A program made the translations under genes and the position numbers. A DNA stretch of 64,000 bases from the NCBI RefSeq assembly GCF_000787815.1, contig NZ_BBPO01000002.1, forward strand, positions 91,127-155,126, read 5' to 3'. The stretch comes from Streptacidiphilus neutrinimicus. GTDB taxonomy: Bacteria; Actinomycetota; Actinomycetes; Streptomycetales; Streptomycetaceae. How positions within the stretch are numbered: the first letter of the stretch is position 1; each line of letters starts with the position of its first letter. The notes under the pieces are model-generated. The model ran no database searches, had not been told where the DNA came from, and worked only from the letters and a program-made list of their open reading frames with translations. Of the stretch, positions 26,772-33,848 are shown one piece after another.

Positions 26772-27820
26772 CCCGACTGGTCCCCTCGCCCCTGGTGGTC
26801 GACGTGCGCTCCGGCGCGCTCGACCACCTCGGCGAGGTGCTGGCCAACCCCGGCATCGCCTCCACCGGCCGGATCGCCGTCGCCGTCAGCAACGGCTCCG
26901 GCGCCGCCATGCGCGAGCGCCTCGCGCCGCAGCTGCCCGGCGCGGCCTGGTTCACGGTGAAGGACGGCACGCTCGACGCCGCGGTCAAGCTGGCCGACCA
27001 GATCAAGGGCGGCCACTACGACGCGCTCGTCGGCCTGGGCGGCGGCAAGATCATCGACGTGGCGAAGTACGCCGCGGCCCGGGTCGGCCTGCCGGTCGTC
27101 GCGGTCGCGACCAACCTCGCCCACGACGGCCTGTGCTCGCCCGTCTCCACACTCGACAACGACGCCGGCCGCGGCTCCTACGGAGTGCCCAGCCCGATCG
27201 CGATGATCGTCGACCTCGACGTCATCCGGCAGGCTCCTGCCCGCTACGTCGCCGCGGGCATCGGCGACGCCGTGTCCAACGTCTCCTGCATCGCGGACTG
27301 GGAGCTGTCCCAGCGCGAGACGGGCGAGGCCGTGGACGGCCTCGCGGCCGCGATGTCGCGCACCGCCGGGGAGACGATCCTGCGCCACCCGGGCACGATC
27401 GCCGACAACGACTTCCTCGTCGCGCTCGCCGAGGCGCTGGTGCTCACCGGCATCTCCATGAACGTCGCGGGCAGCAGCCGCCCCGCCAGCGGCGCGTGCC
27501 ACGAGATCAACCACGCGCTCGACATCCTCTACCCGGACCGCAAGGCGCAGCACGGCGAGCAGTGCGGCCTCGGCGCCGCATTCGCCACCTACCTGCGCGG
27601 CGACCTGCCGGTGGCCGCGCAGATGGTCGAGGCCCTGCGGCGGCACGGGCTGCCGGTGACGGCCGACCAGATCGGCTTCTCCGAGGAGGAGTTCGTCCAG
27701 GCCGTGCACTTCGCGCCGCAGACCCGCCCGGGCCGCTACACCATCCTGGAACACCTCGATCTCGCCCCCTCCGCCATCCGGGACGCGTACTTCTCCTATG
27801 TCAAAGACGTCTGCTCCTGA
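26759..27820 (+). CDS. egsA: sn-glycerol-1-phosphate dehydrogenase family protein (EgsA/AraM-like)
   Basis: A 353-aa metal-dependent dehydrogenase. The nucleotide loop VGLGGGKIIDVAKYAA (near 91-106) and NLAHDGLCSPVS (119-130) match archaeal and bacterial G1P dehydrogenases, which have HDGxxSP there. RPASGACHEINHALD and RKAQHGEQCGLG supply His248 and His265, which with Asp170 (GIGD) are the likely Zn/Ni ligands. These enzymes reduce DHAP to sn-glycerol-1-phosphate with NAD(P)H, the enantiomer used in archaeal lipids and, in Bacillus, in AraM/PcrB lipids. It could be annotated as an iron-containing alcohol dehydrogenase; the motifs favour G1PDH. The GTG start lies within the previous gene. Confidence 0.82.
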   Translation: MPVLTRLVPSPLVVDVRSGALDHLGEVLANPGIASTGRIAVAVSNGSGAAMRERLAPQLPGAAWFTVKDGTLDAAVKLADQIKGGHYDALVGLGGGKIIDVAKYAAARVGLPVVAVATNLAHDGLCSPVSTLDNDAGRGSYGVPSPIAMIVDLDVIRQAPARYVAAGIGDAVSNVSCIADWELSQRETGEAVDGLAAAMSRTAGETILRHPGTIADNDFLVALAEALVLTGISMNVAGSSRPASGACHEINHALDILYPDRKAQHGEQCGLGAAFATYLRGDLPVAAQMVEALRRHGLPVTADQIGFSEEEFVQAVHFAPQTRPGRYTILEHLDLAPSAIRDAYFSYVKDVCS

Positions 27821-27833
27821 CCGGGGCGCCGCC

Positions 27834-28622
27834 ATGAACACCAGCAAGCCGACGCTCGCCGAGTTCCGCGCCGTCGCGCACCCGGAGGGCCTGCTGGACC
27901 GCCGTTCCGGCGAGCACTGGGCCGGCCGCCTCTACATGCGGCGGATCTCCTCGCGGGTGACCCGCCACCTGGTCAACGCGCCGGTCACGCCGAACCAGCT
28001 GACCTGGCTGATGATGGTCGCCGGCGTGCTGGCCGGGGCTGCGCTGCTGGTGCCCGGCCTCTGGGGCGCCGTGCTGGGCGCCCTGCTGATCCAGCTCTAC
28101 CTGGGCCTGGACTGCGTCGACGGCGAGCTCGCACGCTGGCGCAAGCAGACCTCCACGACCGGGGTCTACCTCGACCGCGTCGGCCACTACCTCTCCGAGG
28201 CGGCCCTGCTGACCGGCTTCGGCCTGCGCGCCGCGGACCTGTTCCAGCAGCAGGGCGCCCGCGCCTGGCTGTGGGCGTTCCTCGGCACGCTGGCCGCGCT
28301 CGGCGCGATCCTGATCAAGGCGGAGACGGACCTCGTCGACGTCGCCCGGATCCGCCGCGGCCTGACGGCCGTCGAGGACTCGGCCTCGGTGCCGCGCGCG
28401 GCGGGCGTCGCCAAGGCCCGCAAGGCGGCGTCGGCGCTGAAGTTCCACCGTCTGATCGGCGGTGTCGAGGCGTCGCTGGTCATCCTGGCGGCGGGCATCG
28501 CGGACGCGGTTCACGGCGACCTGTTCTTCACCCGCCTCGCGGTGGCGGTCCTCGCGGCGATCGCGTTGCTGCAGACCGCGCTGCACCTGCTCAGCATCGT
28601 CCTCTCCAGCCGACTTCGGTGA
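27834..28622 (+). CDS. CDP-alcohol phosphatidyltransferase family protein with altered last motif residue
   Basis: A 262-aa membrane enzyme with about six membrane segments. The family motif D-x2-DG-x2-AR-x8-G-x3-D-x3-D is present as Asp93, Asp96-Gly97, Ala100-Arg101, Gly110 and Asp114, but the final Asp, the presumed catalytic base, is His118 (LDRVGHYL). Spacing is exact, so this is a substitution and not a misalignment. The family transfers a phospho-alcohol from CDP-alcohol to a second alcohol in the membrane. The neighbours suggest CDP-glycerol (G1P-derived) as donor. ATG 27834 is chosen; ATG 27798 is possible and would overlap the upstream gene. Activity with His at this place is unproven. 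Confidence 0.85.
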   Translation: MNTSKPTLAEFRAVAHPEGLLDRRSGEHWAGRLYMRRISSRVTRHLVNAPVTPNQLTWLMMVAGVLAGAALLVPGLWGAVLGALLIQLYLGLDCVDGELARWRKQTSTTGVYLDRVGHYLSEAALLTGFGLRAADLFQQQGARAWLWAFLGTLAALGAILIKAETDLVDVARIRRGLTAVEDSASVPRAAGVAKARKAASALKFHRLIGGVEASLVILAAGIADAVHGDLFFTRLAVAVLAAIALLQTALHLLSIVLSSRLR

Positions 28623-28627
28623 GTGTC

Positions 28628-29515
28628 ATGACAGATTCCAAGGAACTGAAGCTCGGCGCGGTGGTCATCACCCAGGGCACGCGCCCGGTCGAACTCAAGG
28701 CCCTCCTCGACTCCGTGGCCGCGCAGCGCGGCCCGGTCGTCGAGGTCGCCGTCGTCGCCAACGGCGCGCCGCTGCCGGAACTACCCGACGGTGTGCGCGG
28801 CGTGGCCGTGCCGGAGAACCTCGGCATCCCCGGCGGCCGCAACGTCGGCATCGAGGCCTTCGGGCCCGACGGCCGCGAGGTCGACGTCGTGCTCTTCCTG
28901 GACGACGACGGGCTGCTGCCGCTGGAGGACACGGCCGAGAAGCTGCGGGAGGCCTTCGCCGCCGACCCGAAGCTCGGCATCGTCTCCTTTCGCATCGTCG
29001 ACGAGGAGGGCCTGTCGCAGCGCCGCCACGTGCCGCGCCTGCGCGCCTCCGACCCGATGCGCTCCTCGCGGGTGACCACCTTCCTGGGCGGTGCGAGCGC
29101 GGTGCGCTCGCAGGTCTTCGCGACCGCCGGGCAGTTGCCGGACGTGTTCTTCTACGGCCACGAGGAGACCGATCTCGCCTGGCGTGCGCTGGACGCGGGC
29201 TGGGAGATCGAGTACCGCTCGGACGTCGTGCTGCGCCACCCGCGCACGCTGCCCTCGCGGCACGCGACGTACAACCACAACATCGCCCGCAACCGCGTCT
29301 GGCTCGCCCGCCGCAACCTGCCGGCCCTGCTGGTCCCGGTCTACCTCGGCGTCTGGCTCCTGCTGACGCTGGCGCGCCGCCCCTCGGGCGAGGCGCTGCG
29401 CGCCTGGCTCGGCGGCTTCGCCGCCGGCTGGCGCCAGCCGGCCGGTCCGCGTCGGCCGATCCGCTGGTCGACGGTGTGGCGCATGACGAAGCTCGGCCGC
29501 CCGCCGGTCATCTGA
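28628..29515 (+). CDS. family 2 glycosyltransferase
   Basis: A 295-aa GT-A glycosyltransferase. N-terminal strand GAVVITQGTRPVELKALLDS, PENLGIPGGRNVGIE near 63-77, the metal-binding DDDG in VLFLDDDGLLPL near 95, and the acceptor-side motif FYGHEETDLAWR near 178. A hydrophobic stretch (LLVPVYLGVWLLLTL near 240) suggests membrane association. It is the last gene of the operon; a GTG at 28619 overlapping the previous stop is an alternative start. It would glycosylate the lipid or polymer made by the upstream enzymes. A hairpin terminator follows. Confidence 0.87.
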   Translation: MTDSKELKLGAVVITQGTRPVELKALLDSVAAQRGPVVEVAVVANGAPLPELPDGVRGVAVPENLGIPGGRNVGIEAFGPDGREVDVVLFLDDDGLLPLEDTAEKLREAFAADPKLGIVSFRIVDEEGLSQRRHVPRLRASDPMRSSRVTTFLGGASAVRSQVFATAGQLPDVFFYGHEETDLAWRALDAGWEIEYRSDVVLRHPRTLPSRHATYNHNIARNRVWLARRNLPALLVPVYLGVWLLLTLARRPSGEALRAWLGGFAAGWRQPAGPRRPIRWSTVWRMTKLGRPPVI

Positions 29516-29533
29516 TCCGTTGTCGAGCCGGCT

Positions 29534-29561
29534 CCCGGTCTCCCCGAAAAGGGAGGCCGGG
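29534..29561 (+). terminator. hairpin terminator after the glycosyltransferase gene
   Basis: CCCGGTCTCCC pairs with GGGAGGCCGGG (11 bp with one G-T wobble) around a CGAAAA-type loop, starting 19 bases after the stop. It closes the four-gene operon. Confidence 0.65.
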
Positions 29562-29590
29562 GTTGGTCGTCTCCGTGGCACAGTGGCCTC

Positions 29591-30139
29591 GTGATCACGC
29601 TGACGACCGACCGGCTGCTGCTCCGTCCTCCGGCGCAGGAGGACATCGATCCGCTGCTGGAGATGAACACCGACCCCGAGGTGATGCGGTACATCGGGGA
29701 CGGCTCCCTCGGGCCGGTCGACCGGGAGTCGACCGCCGCGATCGTGTCGCGGGCGCGCGAGGGATGGGCCCGCAACGGCTTCGGCATGCTCTCCGTGATC
29801 ACCCGGGATGGCGGAAAGTACGCGGGGTGGGTCACTCTCGCGGTGCCGAGGTTCCTGCCGCAGATCCTGCCCGCGGTCGAGATCGGCTGGCGGTTCCGGC
29901 GTGGCTTCTGGGGTCGTGGCTACGCCACCGAGGCGGCGGCGCCGTTGCTGGACTTCGCGTTCGCGGAGGCGGAGCTCGATCGGGTCGTGAGCATCCGTCA
30001 CCCCGACAACCACCGATCCGGACGGGTCATGGAGAAGCTCGGCCTGCGCTTCGCCGAGGAGGCCGTCGTGCCTGCACACGGCACGCGGGTGCTCGTGGAC
30101 GCGATCACGCGCGAGGAGTACGCCGCCACCAAGGGGTGA
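29591..30139 (+). CDS. GNAT acetyltransferase, RimJ/RimL type
   Basis: A 182-aa acetyltransferase. It begins with the typical TDRLLLRPPAQEDIDPLLEM and has the acetyl-CoA-binding RRGFWGRGYATEAAAPLLDFAF near residues 103-124 (Q/R-x-x-G-x-G/A motif). RHPDNHRSGRVMEKLGLRF is the matching motif B. Members acetylate N-termini of ribosomal proteins, antibiotics or other amines; the target here is unknown. Monocistronic between a terminator and the ArsR unit. Confidence 0.87.
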   Translation: MITLTTDRLLLRPPAQEDIDPLLEMNTDPEVMRYIGDGSLGPVDRESTAAIVSRAREGWARNGFGMLSVITRDGGKYAGWVTLAVPRFLPQILPAVEIGWRFRRGFWGRGYATEAAAPLLDFAFAEAELDRVVSIRHPDNHRSGRVMEKLGLRFAEEAVVPAHGTRVLVDAITREEYAATKG

Positions 30140-30251
30140 CGCCTCCCAGCCGGCGGAGCGGATGGCCGTCGATCATGGTGCGCTGTATCTCCGCCCTGGG
30201 CCGGTCTGGCAGCGGAGGGGGAGCGGCGCGGTCCCGCCTTGAGCTGCATCT

Positions 30252-30312
30252 TCAACCCATCGGTTGACAATGTGCGGAAGGGGCGTAGCGTTGTTATCAA
30301 CCAATCGGTTGA
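30252..30312 (+). promoter_or_regulatory. twin ArsR operators flanking a canonical promoter
   Basis: Two 16-bp dyads, TCAACCCATCGGTTGA (30252-30267) and TCAACCAATCGGTTGA (30297-30312), differ at one loop base and are 45 bp apart. Between them lies a good sigma-70-like promoter: TTGACA (30264-30269), a 16-base spacer, and TAGCGT (30286-30291). The first dyad covers the -35 box and the second the transcription start, so binding at both would shut the promoter. The ArsR gene starts 25 bases later. Confidence 0.85.
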
Positions 30313-30336
30313 GAAAGAGGCCGGGAAAGGACGACG

Positions 30337-30738
30337 GTGGCCGAGGACCAGCTCTCCCGGGCGTTCACCGCGCTCGCCGATCCGACCAGGCGGGACATAG
30401 TGGCCCGGCTGTCACTCGCGGACGCCACGCCCGGCCAGTTGGCCGAGCCGTTCGCGATGTCGCTCCAGGCGGTGTCCAAGCACCTCAAGGTGCTGGAGGA
30501 GGCCGGGCTGATAAGCCGGAGCCGCGACGCGCAGCGCCGCCCGTGCCATCTGGAGACGGCCGTGCTCGACGAGATGACCGCCTGGGTCGACCGCTACCGG
30601 CGCAACGCCGAGGAGCGCTTCCGCCGCCTGGACGCCGTGCTGGCGGCCATGGACGACGACATGCACGACGACGCGCACGACACGCAGCACAACGACGAAC
30701 ACCAGCAGGACGAGGACGAAGGAGTGGCATCGCCATGA
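30337..30738 (+). CDS. ArsR-family regulator
   Basis: A 133-aa winged-helix protein: FTALADPTRRDIVARLS, TPGQLAEPFAMSLQAVSKHLKVLEEAGL (helix-turn-helix) and SRDAQRRPCHLE (wing). There is no metal-binding CxC motif; the acidic/His-rich C-terminal tail (residues 105-128) is unusual and might bind metal, but this class usually pairs with AHSA1/SRPBCC proteins and senses other ligands. GTG start with AAAGGA upstream. Its stop overlaps the start of the AHSA1 gene (ATGA). Autoregulation through the twin dyads is expected. Confidence 0.88.
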   Translation: MAEDQLSRAFTALADPTRRDIVARLSLADATPGQLAEPFAMSLQAVSKHLKVLEEAGLISRSRDAQRRPCHLETAVLDEMTAWVDRYRRNAEERFRRLDAVLAAMDDDMHDDAHDTQHNDEHQQDEDEGVASP

Positions 30739-31226
30739 CCACGCGACCGGTCCACGAGACCGCCATCGAGGCCGACCCCCAGCTGCCGACCATCCGCATC
30801 ACCCGCGAGTTCGACGCCCCCGTCGCCAAGGTCTTCCGGGCCTGGATCGACCCGGAGCTGGTCGGCCGCTGGCTCGGACCCAAGGACCTCAGCACCGAGT
30901 TCGACATCTGGGAGCTGCGCACCGGCGGCCACTACCGCTACCGCCAGCTGCGCGGGGGCGAAGAGGTCGCCGCCTTCTACGGCTCCTTCCACGAGGTGCG
31001 CCCCGAGAGCCGCCTCGTGCAGACCTTCACCTACGAGGGCGTTCCGGACGGCGTCGCGCTGGACACCGCGACCTTCGAGGACCTCGGCGACGGCCGCACC
31101 CGAGTCACCGTCCTCTCCGTCGTCGAGTCCCTCGTGACCCGCGACATGATCCTGGCCAGCGGCATGGACCGCGGCGTGATCGAGGGCTACGAGCGACTGG
31201 ACGACGTGCTGTCCGGCCTCGCCTGA
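30735..31226 (+). CDS. AHSA1/SRPBCC-domain protein
   Basis: A 163-aa START-like (Bet v 1 fold) protein of the AHSA1 class: ITREFDAPVAKVFRAWIDPELVGRWLGP near residues 15-42, GGHYRYRQL near 63 and the long C-terminal helix RGVIEGYERLDDVL. The fold has a hydrophobic cavity for ligands. Proteins of this class are commonly encoded with an ArsR repressor, as here, but the ligand is rarely known. It is translated in coupling with arsR. Confidence 0.87.
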   Translation: MTTRPVHETAIEADPQLPTIRITREFDAPVAKVFRAWIDPELVGRWLGPKDLSTEFDIWELRTGGHYRYRQLRGGEEVAAFYGSFHEVRPESRLVQTFTYEGVPDGVALDTATFEDLGDGRTRVTVLSVVESLVTRDMILASGMDRGVIEGYERLDDVLSGLA

Positions 31227-31239
31227 CGGGGCGCGAGGA

Positions 31240-31269
31240 GCCGGGCGGGGCGCGGGCGCCCCGCCCGGC
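31240..31269. terminator. bidirectional GC-rich terminator
   Basis: GCCGGGCGGGGCG and its complement form a 13-bp perfect stem with a 4-base loop between the convergent AHSA1 gene and opuC operon ends. It can serve both strands. Confidence 0.75.
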
Positions 31270-31318
31270 GCACCCGCGCGCCAGGGCGTGCGCGGCCTCG
31301 GCCCCGTCGCCCCGGGCC

Positions 31319-32284
31319 TCAGCCGTTGTTCGCGAGGTCGGCGATCGTGACCAGGTGGTACTTGTCTGCCGTCGCCTTGGTGACCACGATCGCGTCCTTG
31401 TCCTGGGCGGAGGACTGGCCGAGGACGGTCAGCGGAGCCGGAACGGCCTTCTGCAGCGCCGCGTAGACGTCGGCGGACGAGACCGCGGTGGCCTTGGGGT
31501 CGAAGTACACCAGCAGCGCGCCGCTGTACTCGGGGATCAGGTCGATCGAGCCGTCCTTCAGGCCCGGGACGTAGGTCTCGCGGCTGCCGATGTTCAAGCG
31601 GGTGGTGACGCTGGCCCCCTGGGCCTGCAGCGCCTTCGCGTAGATCTCCGCGAGCAGGACGCTCTCCTGGAAGTTCGCCGAGCCGATCTTGACGGAGACG
31701 CCCTGCGCCGCCGTGCCGGTCTTGTTGAGGCCCTCCGCGGCCAGCCAGCCCTCGGCGACGGCAGCCGGGTCCTGCTTGTCGGTGATGACGTGGACGTCGA
31801 GCTGGGCCAGCGTGTTGGTGTCGAGCTTGTCCGAGACCGCCTTGAGGGTGGAGGTGACGCCCGGCGACGCCTTCGCCTTGTTGATCAGCGGCAGCACGTT
31901 CTGCGCGGCGTAGAGGTTCTTCGGGTCCTGCAGCACGACGAAGCCGTTCGCCGGGATCGAGGGGTCGGTGGTGAAGATGTCGCCCGCGTCGATCTGACCG
32001 TTCTTCAGCGCGTTGATGGTCAGCGGGCCGCCGGCGTCGAGGGTCTTGTAGGAGCCGAAGGTGACGCCGTAGACGCGCTCGAGGCCGGGGATGCCGTCCG
32101 TGCGGGTCTTGAACTCAGGCGAGCCGCCCAGGACCAGCTTCGAGGCGATGGTCGTGCCGCCGCCCGACGCGCTGCTGCCGCCGCTGGCCGAGAGTCCGTT
32201 CGAGCCGCTGCTGCCACTGCTGCCGCAGGCGGCGAGCGCCGTCGCGCAGACCGCGACGAGGGCTGACGTGAGTGCCTTCTTCAT
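31319..32284 (-). CDS. opuCC: glycine-betaine/choline-type substrate-binding lipoprotein, circularly permuted (OpuCC-like)
   Basis: A 321-aa lipoprotein (lipobox LAAC, Cys20). In ordinary OpuCC/ProX/OsmF proteins the block VxIGSxxFxES...GSRExYVP...IDLxPEYxGALL comes first, and the block EFKTRxDGxPGLExxYGxxF...DAGGPLTxxALKNGQxDxxxxFTTDP comes second. Here the order is reversed: residues 49-187 carry the canonical second block (through DPAAVAEGWLAAEGL) and residues 198-321 the canonical first block, ending at VTIADLANNG. The old termini are joined by a short linker, LNKTGTAAQGVS. Frame and codon use are normal throughout. AGGAGA lies 8 bases before the ATG. It would capture betaine or a related osmolyte for the permeases encoded upstream. 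Confidence 0.9.
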   Translation of the reverse strand: MKKALTSALVAVCATALAACGSSGSSGSNGLSASGGSSASGGGTTIASKLVLGGSPEFKTRTDGIPGLERVYGVTFGSYKTLDAGGPLTINALKNGQIDAGDIFTTDPSIPANGFVVLQDPKNLYAAQNVLPLINKAKASPGVTSTLKAVSDKLDTNTLAQLDVHVITDKQDPAAVAEGWLAAEGLNKTGTAAQGVSVKIGSANFQESVLLAEIYAKALQAQGASVTTRLNIGSRETYVPGLKDGSIDLIPEYSGALLVYFDPKATAVSSADVYAALQKAVPAPLTVLGQSSAQDKDAIVVTKATADKYHLVTIADLANNG

Positions 32285-32355
32285 CGTTCGTTCTCCTGGG
32301 TAGTGGGAGCGGGGAGTCGGAGGAGTCGGGGGCGTGGGCGCCCCGAGGACGGGGG

Positions 32356-33096
32356 TCACGCGGTGTGCGTGGACGGCGGCGCGTCGGCCGTGGCGACCGG
32401 GTCGCCGACGAGCGTCCGCCGCGAGAAGCGGCCGGAGACGCCGCGCGAGACCGTGTAGCGCTGGGCGAGTGCCAGCACCAGGTCCGCGGCGACCGCGAGC
32501 ATCGCGACCAGCAGCGCGCCCGCGTCCCGCTCGGCGAAGTTCTGGCTGGCCTGGCCGTCGTAGACGAAGCGGCCGAGGCCGCCGAGGCCCAGGTAGGCGG
32601 CGACCGTGGCCGTCGCGATGACCTGCAGCGTCGCGCTGCGCACCCCGGAGAAGACCAGGGGCAGCGCGTTCGGCAGCTCGACCCGGCGCACCACCTGACC
32701 GCCGCGCATGCCCATCCCGGCCGCCGCGTCCCGCACGGCCGGGTCCACGTTCTCGACGCCGGCGACGGTGCTGGCCAGGATCGGCGGGATCGCCAGCAGG
32801 ATCAGCACGATCTCCGTCGGCAGGAGGTAGACGGTGTCGCCCCGGCCGTGGATGTGCGGGGCCAGCATCACGTAGAGCAGGATCAGCAGCCCGACCACCG
32901 GCAGCGCGCGCACGGCGTTGGCGACGGTGACCAGCCACCGGCCGCGCCCGGCGTGTCCGATCAGCAGCCCGACGGGCAGGGCCAGGGCGGTGGCGACGAC
33001 CAGCGCGAACAGTGCGTACTGCAGGTGCGACCAGAGCTGGTCCAGGATGCCGCCCGAGGCGGTCCAGTTCCCCGGGTCGTTGAGCCACTGGATCAC
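32356..33096 (-). CDS. opuCD: compatible-solute ABC permease (OpuCD/OpuCB-like)
   Basis: A 246-aa permease with five to six membrane segments. The BPD_transp_1 coupling motif reads DAAAGMGMRGGQVVRRVELPNALPL near residues 128-152. The GTG start overlaps the stop of the neighbouring permease gene (GTGA). It forms the second half of the channel of the quaternary-amine importer. Confidence 0.9.
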   Translation of the reverse strand: MIQWLNDPGNWTASGGILDQLWSHLQYALFALVVATALALPVGLLIGHAGRGRWLVTVANAVRALPVVGLLILLYVMLAPHIHGRGDTVYLLPTEIVLILLAIPPILASTVAGVENVDPAVRDAAAGMGMRGGQVVRRVELPNALPLVFSGVRSATLQVIATATVAAYLGLGGLGRFVYDGQASQNFAERDAGALLVAMLAVAADLVLALAQRYTVSRGVSGRFSRRTLVGDPVATADAPPSTHTA

Positions 33097-33848
33097 GAGC
33101 CGCTCACCGCCCGCCGCCACGGGGTCGCCAGCCAGGTGCCGCCGACCACCAGCAGGTCCAGCGCCAGCGCCAGCAGCACGCACAGCACGATCCCGAGGGT
33201 GATCGGCGGGTAGTAGGGGCTGCCGACCGAGAGCTGGAAGCCGGTGGTGAACAACTGGCCGAGGTTGGGCACGCCGATGGTGCCGGCCACGGCCACCAGG
33301 CTGACGTTGGCGACGACCGCGACGCGCACGCCTGCCGCGATCACCGGCACGGCCAGTGGCAGCTCCACCTTCAGCAGCCGTTGACGCCGGGTCAGGCCCA
33401 TCGCCGTCGCCGCCTGCGCGACGTCGTCCGGCACCGCGCCCAGCCCGTCGGCCACGACGCGGACCAGCAGGGCGACGCTGTAGACGGTGAGGGCGACCGC
33501 GACGTTGATCGGGTCGAGGATCTGGGTGCCGAGGATGTCCGGCATCGCCACGAACAGCGCGATGGACGGGATCGTGTAGAGCAGTCCGGCCGCGGTGACC
33601 AGCGGCGGGTAGGTCCACCGGTAGCGGCGCGCCACCCAGCCGAGCGGGAGCGCGATCAGCAGCCCGGCCACCACCGGGACCGCGGAGAGCCAGGTGTGGT
33701 ACCAGAGCCAGTTGAGCACCTCGTCGCGGTGGTCGTTGAAGTACCCGAACATGCCGAGCGGCGAGGAGTCCTGGGCCAGCGGTGCGACGGGCGGCAAGAC
33801 GCGCGGGGCTACCCCCGGCGAGACGTGCGGGGAGACAGGGGACGGCAT
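33093..33848 (-). CDS. opuCB: compatible-solute ABC permease (OpuCB-like)
   Basis: A 251-aa permease with five to six segments after a Pro/Val-rich N-terminus of about 30 residues. The coupling motif is QAATAMGLTRRQRLLKVELPLAVPV near residues 148-172. YTIPSIALFVAMP is a typical OpuCB string. The ATG overlaps the ATPase stop by one base (TGATG). It pairs with the following permease. Confidence 0.9.
   Translation of the reverse strand: MPSPVSPHVSPGVAPRVLPPVAPLAQDSSPLGMFGYFNDHRDEVLNWLWYHTWLSAVPVVAGLLIALPLGWVARRYRWTYPPLVTAAGLLYTIPSIALFVAMPDILGTQILDPINVAVALTVYSVALLVRVVADGLGAVPDDVAQAATAMGLTRRQRLLKVELPLAVPVIAAGVRVAVVANVSLVAVAGTIGVPNLGQLFTTGFQLSVGSPYYPPITLGIVLCVLLALALDLLVVGGTWLATPWRRAVSGS

Noticed and set aside
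32285-33088. Upstream extension of the OpuCC frame into the permease region
   Set aside because: The permease genes occupy another frame with clear motifs; the binding protein has its own ribosome binding site and signal peptide at 32284.
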